A stretch of 5,425 bases of DNA from Chloroflexota bacterium. GTDB taxonomy: Bacteria; Chloroflexota; Limnocylindria; Limnocylindrales; CSP1-4. The stretch covers positions 1-5,425 of the forward strand of contig JAJYGO010000281.1 of the NCBI GenBank assembly GCA_021785115.1, given 5' to 3'. Below the pieces are notes generated by a model. The model was not told where the DNA came from and did no database searches. It saw nothing but the letters and a program-made list of their open reading frames with translations. A program made the position numbers and the translations under genes. Shown here in pieces: positions 1 to 5,425 of the stretch (position 1 is its first letter; each line of letters begins with the position of its first letter).

Positions 1-1
1 C

Positions 2-502
2 TTCGCGCCGACCGGCGTCTCGGCCTTCACCTCGGGCGCCGGAAGCTCGGGCGAGATCCAGATCGTCGTATTCGAGCTCGGCGAGGAACGCTACGGGCTC
101 GACATCGCCACCGTGTACGAGATCATCCGTCACCAGCCGATCACGGCGGTCCCCCAGGCGCCGGCGTTCGTCGAGGGCGTCATCAACCTGCGTGGCCGGA
201 TCATCCCGGTGGTGGACCTCCGGGACCGCTTCGGCATGCGGGAGGGCGATCTCACCAAGGCGAGCCGGATCGTGGTGGCCGACGCCGGCGGGAACCGCGT
301 GGGTCTCGTCGTGGACGGCGTGTCCGAGGTGCTCATGGTGCCCACCGAGTCGATCGAGCCGACGCCCGAGGTCGCCGCCAACGCCGACCACGAGTACCTG
401 CGCGGCATCGCGAAGCTCGGCGAGCGGATGATCATCCTGCTGAGCCTCGACGGCCTGTTCGGCGCTAGCGAACAGGCCGTCCTCGCCGACGCCGCAGCCT
501 GA
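2..502 (+). CDS. cheW: Chemotaxis coupling protein CheW, 5'-truncated by the window edge
   Basis: CheW is the cytoplasmic adaptor that links methyl-accepting receptors to the kinase CheA in signalling arrays. The frame is open from base 2 and ends at TGA 500-502, leaving 166 codons. The visible residues run from a short Gly/Ser/Ala-rich stretch (about 1-18) into a full CheW-type beta-barrel: IQIVVFELGEERYGLDI near 19-35, then the family hallmark GVINLRGRIIPVVDLRDRF at 59-77, and later RVGLVVDGVSEVL and the closing IILLSLDGLF. There is no ATG, GTG or TTG in frame before GTG 113. Starting at 113 would remove the first conserved strands, so the true start lies upstream of the window. CheW proteins are usually about 150-170 residues, so only a small piece is probably missing. 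cheX follows after 13 bases and cheA after that, which fits an operon. The alternative, the C-terminal CheW-like domain of a CheV or CheA, cannot be fully excluded without the upstream bases. Confidence 0.93.
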   Translation, partial: FAPTGVSAFTSGAGSSGEIQIVVFELGEERYGLDIATVYEIIRHQPITAVPQAPAFVEGVINLRGRIIPVVDLRDRFGMREGDLTKASRIVVADAGGNRVGLVVDGVSEVLMVPTESIEPTPEVAANADHEYLRGIAKLGERMIILLSLDGLFGASEQAVLADAAA

Positions 503-515
503 GCGCCCCGCTCGG

Positions 516-992
516 ATGGCAGGCACGGCCAAGGTCCAGGTCATCAACCGGTACGTGACGTCCGCCGCCGACGTCGTCGCCCACGAGACCGGGGCGCCCG
601 TCACGCGCGGCACGCTCCAGATGGAGGCCAACCCGTATACCTCGGACCAAGTGACCGCCATCGTTGGCGTCTCCGGCGCGTTCGCGGGATCCATCTACCT
701 CTCGATGTCGGAGCAGACCGCGCTTGCGGTTGTATCGACCATGCTCGGCCAGGAGATGCGGGAATTCGGGGAGCTCGCCCAGAGCGGGATCGCCGAACTG
801 GCGAACGTCGTGGCCGGCGCGGCCGGTGTCGCGCTGTCGAGCGACGGCCACCAGACCGATCTGACGCCCCCGCTCCTCGTCGTGGGCGCGGGCGCAAAGC
901 TGTCGTCCGTGACGCTCCAGCGGCTGGTCGTGCCGCTGGAGACGGCCGCCGGGACGATCCGGATCCACGTCGCCCTCCGCGAGCAGACCTGA
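516..992 (+). CDS. cheX: CheX-type CheY-P phosphatase (CheC/CheX/FliY family)
   Basis: This predicted 158-residue cytoplasmic protein most resembles CheX, which dephosphorylates CheY-P and so ends the chemotaxis signal. The family's catalytic signature (Ser/Asp-xxx-Glu-xx-Asn-xxx-Gly) is present as S90, E94, N97 and G101 in SGIAELANVVAG. It is followed about 20 residues later by the conserved prolines P118-P119. The flanking pattern also fits: VGVSGAFAGSIYLSM at about 51-64, the helix with MLGQEM, and a terminal strand TIRIHVAL. Only one ExxN helix is seen, as in CheX; CheC and FliY usually carry two. The length matches CheX (about 150-160). ATG 516 is the first start after the cheW stop, 13 bases downstream; no strong ribosome site precedes it, so it may rely on coupling from cheW. 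The stop TGA 990-992 shares its last base with the ATG of cheA, pointing to coupled translation. Phosphatase activity is inferred from the motif. Confidence 0.88.
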   Translation: MAGTAKVQVINRYVTSAADVVAHETGAPVTRGTLQMEANPYTSDQVTAIVGVSGAFAGSIYLSMSEQTALAVVSTMLGQEMREFGELAQSGIAELANVVAGAAGVALSSDGHQTDLTPPLLVVGAGAKLSSVTLQRLVVPLETAAGTIRIHVALREQT

Positions 993-3115
993 TGCCCCTC
1001 GCGTTCGACCTCCAGCCCGGCGATGAGCGGCTGTTCACCGACGAGTCCGTCGAGCAGATCGAGCGGATCGAGGAGGGCCTCCTCGAACTCGAGCGCGGCG
1101 CGCTCGACGCGACGCTGCTCAACGAGGTGTTCCGCGCCGCACACACGCTCAAGGGGTCGGCAGCGACGATCGGCCATGCCCGGATGACCGGCCTGACCCA
1201 TGCCATGGAGGACATCCTGGGGGCGATGCGGAGCGGCCGGCTGACCGATCCGCGGCCGCTGACCGACCTGCTGCTCTCCACCGTGGATGTGCTTCGGGCA
1301 CTGGTCGACGAGGTCTGCCTCGGGGAAGTTCGGACCGAGTCGGCCGAGTCCCTGACCGAAGCGCTCCGGGAGGCCTTCGCCGCCGCGACCTCCCCCGGCG
1401 CGGGGTCCGGATCGCCGCCGGCGTCCGGGGTCGCGGTCGGGACATCGGACGCCGCCGGCGGCGCCCTGGGGACGGATCGGCTGCTCGCCCGACTGCTCGC
1501 CGAGTTGCCGCCCGGGGACGCGCCGCGCTCGATCATCCGCTGCTCGGTGGATCCCGCGTCCGAGTGGGGATCCGTGCGCCTGCTGCAGCTCGCCATCGAG
1601 GCCGAGGCCAGCGGCCGCCTCAGCCTCAGCGTACCGTCACGCGACGAGATCGAGAGCGAGATCGAGAGCAGTGGGATCGTCCTGCTGGTCGAGGGCCTGC
1701 CGCACGAGCTCGACGAGCTGCGCACGACGCTGGCCAGCGTCGACGAGGTCACCGAGGTGGATATTCGCCCCCTGGAGGCGGCGAGCGCGGAAGGCGGCCC
1801 CGCGGAGCGTCGCCAGGTGGACCTCGGCCCGGAGGCCCGGGGCCTGCTCGGCGCTGACCGGGCCATCACGGGCGAGCGCCTCAAGGCGGCCCAGCAGACG
1901 ATCCGGATGGATGTCTCACGCCTGGACGAGCTGATGGACCTCGTCGGGGAGCTGATCGTCCAGCGCACCCGAGTCCAGCAGCACGCCCATGACGTCGCAC
2001 TCCGCGTGGGAGACGATCCGCTGGCTCGCGAAGCGGAGGCCGTGGCCGTCCAGTTCACGCGGATCACCAGCCAGCTCCAGGACCGGGTGACCGGCCTCCG
2101 GATGCTGCCGATCGACAGCGTGTTCAGCCGATTCCCGCGGGTCGTTCGCGACATCGCCTCGCGGCTGGGCAAGTCGGTACGGCTGGACATCGAGGGCAAG
2201 GAGACCGAGCTCGACCGCTCCGTACTGGAGGAGGTCGGCGACCCGCTCGGCCATCTCGTCCGCAACGCGCTCGATCACGGTCTCGAGACGCCCGAGGAGC
2301 GGCGCGCCGCGGGCAAGAGCGCGGAAGGTCGCGTGCGCCTCACGGCGCGCCACGCCGACGGACAGATCCTGATCACCGTGGAGGATGACGGCCGCGGCAT
2401 GGACGCGGGGCACCTGCGCACGGTCGCGGTCAGCAAGGGCGTCCTGACCCAGGACGCAGCGGCGGCGCTCAGTGACGCGGATGCGTTGCGGTTGATCTTC
2501 GCGCCCGGGTTCTCGACGGCCGCCCGCATCACGGACGTGTCCGGGCGCGGCGTGGGCATGGACGTCGTGCGCACCAACATCGAGCGCCTGGGCGGCCGGG
2601 TGGAGGTCCGCAGCACGCTCGGGCGCGGTACCCAAGTGGAACTGTCGCTGCCGCTCACGCTGGCCATCATCGGGGCGCTCATGGTCCGCTCGGGCGAGCG
2701 CGTGTGCGCCCTGCCCCTGACCGGGGTCGTCGAGACGCTGCGGATCGACCCCGCTGCGCTGTCGACCGTGGCCGGACACCACGTGATCACCCTTCGGGGT
2801 CGGGTCGTTCCGGTCGAGGTTCTCGACAATGCGCTTGGCGACCCGCGGCGCCCGATCCGGGCCGGCACGCGGGGACTCATCAACCTCGTGGTCGTCCGCT
2901 CCCGGTCGTCCGAGCTTGCGCTGGTCGTAGACGAATTCGTGGGCCAACACGAGATCGTCCTCAAGTCGATGGGCGCGTTCGCCGGGCGCCTCAACGGCGT
3001 GGCCGGGGCAACGATCATGGCCGACGGCCGGGTCGCCCTCGTGGCGGACATCGGCGCGCTGCTGCGGCAGCGATCCGACCCTCCGACGGCGCGTCAGCCG
3101 ACGTTCGCCGCCTGA
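992..3115 (+). CDS. cheA: Chemotaxis histidine kinase CheA, complete
   Basis: CheA is the cytoplasmic receptor-controlled kinase that phosphorylates chemotaxis response regulators. All five domains can be traced in 707 residues. P1 (about 10-130) has the phospho-acceptor H51 in AAHTLKGSA. A Gly/Ala/Ser linker (132-160) follows. A divergent P2-like module (about 180-260) is suggested by the pattern VRLLQLAIEAEASG, then P215, IE, then VTEVDI. P3 dimerisation helices (about 303-372) begin IRMDVSRLDELMDLVGELIV. P4 ATPase (about 373-556) has N-box residues H421, N425 and H429, G1 DDGRGMD at 465-471, GFS at 506-508, and G2 GRGVGMD at 518-524. P5 (about 557-695), CheW-like, contains HVITLRGRVVPVEVLDN. 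All key catalytic residues are intact, and there is no fused receiver domain. ATG 992 overlaps the cheX stop by one base and puts P1 at the expected place. The last 22 bases overlap the tail of the convergent HD-GYP gene. A perfect 12-base tandem repeat lies within P2. Confidence 0.97.
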   Translation: MPLAFDLQPGDERLFTDESVEQIERIEEGLLELERGALDATLLNEVFRAAHTLKGSAATIGHARMTGLTHAMEDILGAMRSGRLTDPRPLTDLLLSTVDVLRALVDEVCLGEVRTESAESLTEALREAFAAATSPGAGSGSPPASGVAVGTSDAAGGALGTDRLLARLLAELPPGDAPRSIIRCSVDPASEWGSVRLLQLAIEAEASGRLSLSVPSRDEIESEIESSGIVLLVEGLPHELDELRTTLASVDEVTEVDIRPLEAASAEGGPAERRQVDLGPEARGLLGADRAITGERLKAAQQTIRMDVSRLDELMDLVGELIVQRTRVQQHAHDVALRVGDDPLAREAEAVAVQFTRITSQLQDRVTGLRMLPIDSVFSRFPRVVRDIASRLGKSVRLDIEGKETELDRSVLEEVGDPLGHLVRNALDHGLETPEERRAAGKSAEGRVRLTARHADGQILITVEDDGRGMDAGHLRTVAVSKGVLTQDAAAALSDADALRLIFAPGFSTAARITDVSGRGVGMDVVRTNIERLGGRVEVRSTLGRGTQVELSLPLTLAIIGALMVRSGERVCALPLTGVVETLRIDPAALSTVAGHHVITLRGRVVPVEVLDNALGDPRRPIRAGTRGLINLVVVRSRSSELALVVDEFVGQHEIVLKSMGAFAGRLNGVAGATIMADGRVALVADIGALLRQRSDPPTARQPTFAA
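1646..1669 (+). repeat. 12-base perfect tandem duplication inside cheA
   Basis: GAGATCGAGAGC occurs twice with no gap (1646-1657 and 1658-1669). It is in frame with cheA and encodes Glu-Ile-Glu-Ser twice, residues 219-226, in the divergent P2 region. Both copies use identical codons, so a recent slippage duplication is plausible. The reading frame is preserved. Chance similarity from repeated Glu/Ser codons is the alternative. Confidence 0.85.
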
Positions 3116-4209
3116 CTTCCCGACGAGCGCGCGTGCTCGGTCAGTTCCAGCGACCGGACGTCCGCCCGGCGAAGCGCCTTCCAGCCGCCCATCAGGCCCA
3201 CGAGGGCCTCGAGGACCCTGACGTCGAACTGGCCCCGCATTCCGAACCGCATCGTCCACAGCGCGCTGTAGGACGAGCCGGCCGGCTTGTAGGCACGCGC
3301 GGACGTGAGCGCATCGTAGGCATCGACGATCGCCACCAGGCGGCTGTCGAACGGGGTTGCCCGACCCTTCGTCCCGGCCGGATAGCCGGATCCGTCGGCT
3401 CGCTCGTGGTGCTCGGCGATGATGTGCGCGCACGTCGGCTCGACGCCGAGGGCGCTCACGACCATTCGATGGCCCACGCTGGGATGCTCGCGCATGCGCC
3501 GCCACTCGTGCTCGTCGAGCGGTCCGGGCTTGTCGAGGATCTCGAGTGGAATCCGGTTCTTGCCGATGTCGTGCAACAGCGCCCCTCGCGCAATGTCCCG
3601 GATCCCGTCCTCGCTGAACTCCTTCATGGCCTGCCCCAGCAGCACGGCATAGACCGCGGTGTTGATCGCGTGGGTGTGGGTCGCGAGGTGCTTGCTCATC
3701 GTCGCGACCATCGACCACACGAGGCTGTCCATGCCGGTCAGCATCCCGACGATCGCGTCGATCGCCACCGTGGCGTCCTCGAGATCCTCCCGGCCGACCG
3801 AACCATGCGTCCTGAAGATGGGCGTCATGACGTAGCCGACCGCCGCATAGGCACGCCGGCTGCGATCAACCGGCGTGCGCGACTCGTCAGCCAGGATGCG
3901 GCCCACGGATCTCGCCAGGCCCCGGCGAAGGGCATCGCGATCCTCGGTGCGGATGGCCAGGGCGACCGGATTCCCGACATGGGCGACGACATCCCGTGCG
4001 ACGGCGCCTGCCGCCGCGTACAGGACATACCGTCCGTCGTGATCGAGGAACACGTCGCAGGGCAGCTCGTCCAGCGAGGCGAGGATGTCCGGCGGGATTT
4101 CCTGGTGGGTGTCGCGAATGAGCGCCGACGGAACTCCTCTTCGGCGCCGGGCCGCCGTCGGCTCGAGCTGCGACCCGGTCCTGCCGGGTGCGGGGACGCG
4201 GATCGTCAT
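3094..4209 (-). CDS. HD-GYP domain protein, probable c-di-GMP phosphodiesterase
   Basis: HD-GYP proteins hydrolyse the second messenger cyclic di-GMP, usually to GMP or pGpG, at a di- or tri-metal site. In this 371-residue protein the domain covers about 165-345. It has the upstream histidines H178 and H180, the HD pair H213-D214 in HDIGK, a conserved H242-P in EHPSVG, and the paired histidines H267-H268-E269. The signature residues follow at D272, G273, G275, Y276 and P277, then D296 and D299 in VDAYDALTS. All expected metal-site residues are present, so an active enzyme is likely. The N-terminal part (about 40-110, with DVFLDHDGRYVLYA) resembles the regulatory module often found before HD-GYP domains. 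No receiver domain, signal peptide or membrane segment is visible. ATG at 4209-4207 is the most upstream usable start; the frame is open further back but without a start codon, and no clear ribosome site precedes it. The gene converges on cheA with a 22-base overlap and diverges from cheR. Confidence 0.93.
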   Translation of the reverse strand: MTIRVPAPGRTGSQLEPTAARRRRGVPSALIRDTHQEIPPDILASLDELPCDVFLDHDGRYVLYAAAGAVARDVVAHVGNPVALAIRTEDRDALRRGLARSVGRILADESRTPVDRSRRAYAAVGYVMTPIFRTHGSVGREDLEDATVAIDAIVGMLTGMDSLVWSMVATMSKHLATHTHAINTAVYAVLLGQAMKEFSEDGIRDIARGALLHDIGKNRIPLEILDKPGPLDEHEWRRMREHPSVGHRMVVSALGVEPTCAHIIAEHHERADGSGYPAGTKGRATPFDSRLVAIVDAYDALTSARAYKPAGSSYSALWTMRFGMRGQFDVRVLEALVGLMGGWKALRRADVRSLELTEHARSSGSQAANVG

Positions 4210-4232
4210 GGCAGAGGTATCGGCTGGGGCGA

Positions 4233-4254
4233 GCCCGGGCTTGAGCGCCCGGGC
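4233..4254. repeat. Paired GCCCGGGC palindromes, candidate operator or hairpin
   Basis: GCCCGGGC, itself a perfect palindrome, occurs at 4233-4240 and again at 4247-4254 with TTGAGC between. The two copies are both direct and inverted repeats: they could be two half-sites for a dimeric regulator, or could fold into an 8-base-pair stem with a 6-base loop. They sit mid-way in the divergent spacer. Such G/C-only words are not rare in this composition, so function is unproven. Confidence 0.45.
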
Positions 4255-4278
4255 GGGGACGATGATCCGTAACCGTTC

Positions 4279-4283
4279 GAGGG
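4279..4283 (+). promoter_or_regulatory. Ribosome binding site supporting the cheR start at 4293
   Basis: GAGGG lies 9 bases before ATG 4293. The alternative in-frame starts at 4329 and 4362 lack such a site at proper distance (the nearest, GGAGGG at 4298-4303, is 25 bases before 4329). This favours 4293. Confidence 0.5.
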
Positions 4284-4292
4284 CGGACCCCG

Positions 4293-5198
4293 ATGTTGGA
4301 GGGCGGCGCGACCGGCGATAACTGGACCATGGAGCGGCCTGCTGCCCGTACCGGGCTCCCGATGTCCGATCGACGGGGTCTCGAACTCGATGTCGCGGGC
4401 TACGAGCGCCTTGCCCGCGAGGTTCGGCCCCTGCTGGGCATCGACCTTGCCTGCTACCGCCCCCACCAGGTCTGGCGCCGGGTGATCGGCTTTGCGACCT
4501 CGCACGGATGCGCGAGCCCGGAGGAACTCGTCGCGAGGGCTCGAGCGGACACGGACCTTAGGGCCGCCTTCCGGGACATGCTCACGATCAACGTGAGCGA
4601 GTTCTTCCGGGATCCAGCGGTGTGGGAGCGATTGCGAAGCCGGGTCGTGGAACCGCTGGCCGGGAGCGGCCGCAGCATCCGGGTGTGGAGTGCCGGCTGT
4701 TCGGCCGGGTACGAGCCCTACTCCATCGCCATGCTGTTCCGCGAGGCCTCGGCCGACGTCCGGGTCCAAATCACAGCGACCGACATCGACGAGACGATCC
4801 TCGCCACCGCGCGCACGGGCCGTTATTCCGATGCGCTGATGACTGGCGTGTCCGCGGACCGCCGGGCCCGCTTCTTCACAACGGCCGCGGGAGGATTCCT
4901 GGTCCGCCCCGAGATCCGGGCGCTGGTCACCTTCGCGCGCCAGGACCTGCTTCGCGACCCGCTGCCCGCCGGCTTTGACCTGATCGTATGCCGGAACGTC
5001 GTGATCTACTTCACCGACCAGGCCAAGACCGAGCTGTACCGGGGCTTCGCAAATTCGCTGCGGCCGCGTGGTACGCTCGTCACCGGCGCGACGGAATCGA
5101 TCGCTGGCGCGAAGTCACTCGGCTTGGATCTGCTGTCCCCGGGGTTCTATGCTCGAGCGGCTCAAGCCGGTGGGCCGTGGTCGATCTCGCGCGAGTAG
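4293..5198 (+). CDS. cheR: Chemotaxis protein methyltransferase CheR
   Basis: CheR uses S-adenosylmethionine to methylate glutamates on chemoreceptors, the adaptation step opposed by CheB. The 301 residues show the N-terminal helical domain (about 34-95), then the signature TINVSEFFRD at 98-107 and the SAM-binding loop VWSAGCSAGYEPYSIAM at 131-147. Next come the acidic ATDID at 162-166, the strand and motif FDLIVCRNVVIYF at 228-240, and the usual ending ESIAG...SPGFYAR. No extra domains are fused. One departure: the second position of the common GEEPYS loop motif is tyrosine (Y140) here. Three in-frame starts are possible: ATG 4293, 4329 and 4362. 4293 has the best ribosome site, but residues 1-30 look unlike the family core, so 4362 (a protein of 278 residues) is also plausible. 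The stop TAG is followed 32 bases later by the next probable start, suggesting co-transcription with the response regulator. It diverges from the HD-GYP gene. Confidence 0.95.
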   Translation: MLEGGATGDNWTMERPAARTGLPMSDRRGLELDVAGYERLAREVRPLLGIDLACYRPHQVWRRVIGFATSHGCASPEELVARARADTDLRAAFRDMLTINVSEFFRDPAVWERLRSRVVEPLAGSGRSIRVWSAGCSAGYEPYSIAMLFREASADVRVQITATDIDETILATARTGRYSDALMTGVSADRRARFFTTAAGGFLVRPEIRALVTFARQDLLRDPLPAGFDLIVCRNVVIYFTDQAKTELYRGFANSLRPRGTLVTGATESIAGAKSLGLDLLSPGFYARAAQAGGPWSISRE

Positions 5199-5218
5199 TG
5201 GTCACACAGCAGGAACCC

Positions 5219-5222
5219 GAGG
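5219..5222 (+). promoter_or_regulatory. Ribosome binding site favouring response-regulator start 5231
   Basis: GAGG, within GAGGCGG, lies 8 bases before ATG 5231. The later in-frame ATGs at 5339 and 5375 have no comparable purine-rich site, so this element decides in favour of a protein with an N-terminal extension. Confidence 0.45.
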
Positions 5223-5230
5223 CGGCACGG

Positions 5231-5425
5231 ATGCCCACCACGTTGCCAAGTTTCGACGACCCCGAATCCGGAGCAGGCGAACACCCGGAGCAGGCCGAGG
5301 GAGCGGGGTTTGCGACGGCATCCCGGGGCGCCGCGGCGATGCAGGCGAACGCGCTGACGCAGACGAACGGGCCGATGCCGACGCCGCGGATCCTGATCGT
5401 GGACGACGACACGTACGTACACGTG
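5231..5425 (+). CDS. Response regulator, receiver domain start, 3'-truncated by the window edge
   Basis: The frame is open to the window end. It finishes with PRILIVDDDTYVHV, the first strand and acidic cluster of a receiver (REC) domain: V57 followed by D58, D59 and D60 when counted from ATG 5231. The acidic residues bind the magnesium needed for phosphoryl transfer; the phospho-acceptor aspartate would lie beyond the window. Residues 1-48 form a low-complexity extension rich in Ala, Gly, Glu and Pro, unusual for a stand-alone CheY. ATG 5231 has a GAGG ribosome site. ATG 5339 and ATG 5375 are in-frame alternatives, and 5375 would give a conventional REC start. GTG 5198 overlaps the cheR stop (TAGTG) and is also in frame. 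As the next gene after cheR it may receive phosphate from CheA. Whether it is a CheY or carries an output domain (GGDEF, HD-GYP, DNA-binding) cannot be seen. Confidence 0.75.
   Translation, partial: MPTTLPSFDDPESGAGEHPEQAEGAGFATASRGAAAMQANALTQTNGPMPTPRILIVDDDTYVHV

Larger units (their letters stand above)
4210..4292. promoter_or_regulatory. Divergent spacer between the HD-GYP gene and cheR
   Basis: These 83 bases separate the start codons of two divergently read genes, so the initiation signals for both must lie here or inside the flanking genes. I see no convincing -35/-10 pair on either strand; G+C is high throughout. TTGAGC at 4241-4246 resembles a -35 box for cheR, but no TATAAT-like hexamer follows at 16-18 bases. 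The most distinctive content is the paired palindrome at 4233-4254. A promoter function is inferred from gene layout only. Confidence 0.5.

Noticed and set aside
113..115. GTG as the cheW start
   Set aside because: It would cut away the conserved first strands (IQIVVFELGEERYGLDI), which are encoded in the same frame upstream.
601..2265. 554-residue open frame on the minus strand opposite cheX and cheA
   Set aside because: It lies antisense to two well-recognised genes. Its translation is Arg/Ser/Pro-rich with no recognisable domain, as expected from G/C third-position bias.
3124..3139. CGAGC / GCTCG hairpin just after the cheA stop as a terminator
   Set aside because: The stem has only five base pairs, no T-run follows, and it lies inside HD-GYP coding sequence.
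1916..3718. 600-residue open frame on the minus strand across cheA and the HD-GYP gene
   Set aside because: It is a shadow frame overlapping cheA antisense and HD-GYP in another frame, with no domain and low-complexity composition.
4241..4266. TTGAGC with GATGAT as a promoter for cheR
   Set aside because: The gap is only 14 bases and the -10 match is poor. The position inside the palindrome pair makes it suggestive but not supportable.
2704..4272. 522-residue open frame on the plus strand across the end of cheA and opposite the HD-GYP gene
   Set aside because: It is a shadow of two clear genes, with Arg/His/Pro-rich composition and no recognisable motif.
5408..5425. ACGTACGT-type palindromic stretch at the window end
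   Set aside because: It is explained by the codons of the receiver domain after the Asp cluster, with no independent sign of a binding site.

Overview
The window carries a chemotaxis signalling cluster from a high-G+C bacterium. Every gene has strong G/C bias at third codon positions, which also explains the long antisense shadow frames. The organism cannot be named from these bases. High-G+C groups such as Actinobacteriota or Chloroflexota would fit the composition, but that is only a guess. There are no rRNA or tRNA genes, insertion sequences, CRISPR arrays or phage genes, and coding density is very high.

Layout: positions 2-502 hold the 3' part of cheW (its start lies before the window). 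cheX (516-992), a CheC/CheX-family CheY-P phosphatase, follows 13 bases later, and a complete cheA (992-3115) overlaps cheX by one base (TGATG). These three genes read rightward and look like one transcription unit. A leftward gene for an HD-GYP c-di-GMP phosphodiesterase (3094-4209) meets cheA tail to tail, with a 22-base overlap. An 83-base divergent spacer (4210-4292) holds two GCCCGGGC palindromes. After it, cheR (4293-5198) reads rightward, followed closely by the 5' end of a response-regulator gene (about 5231 to the window edge).

How the parts fit: CheW couples CheA to methyl-accepting receptors. CheA autophosphorylates on His51 and passes phosphate to response regulators. CheX would remove phosphate from CheY-P, and CheR methylates receptors for adaptation. 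The HD-GYP protein hydrolyses c-di-GMP, so its position suggests a link between chemosensory output and the motile/sessile switch. That link is an inference from gene order only. No cheB, receptor gene or complete cheY is visible; they may lie outside the window.

Most of this is a recognisable, intact chemotaxis locus. The points most worth a second look are the embedded convergent HD-GYP gene, the paired palindrome in the divergent spacer, the response regulator's roughly 48-residue N-terminal extension, and small sequence oddities in CheA and CheR.
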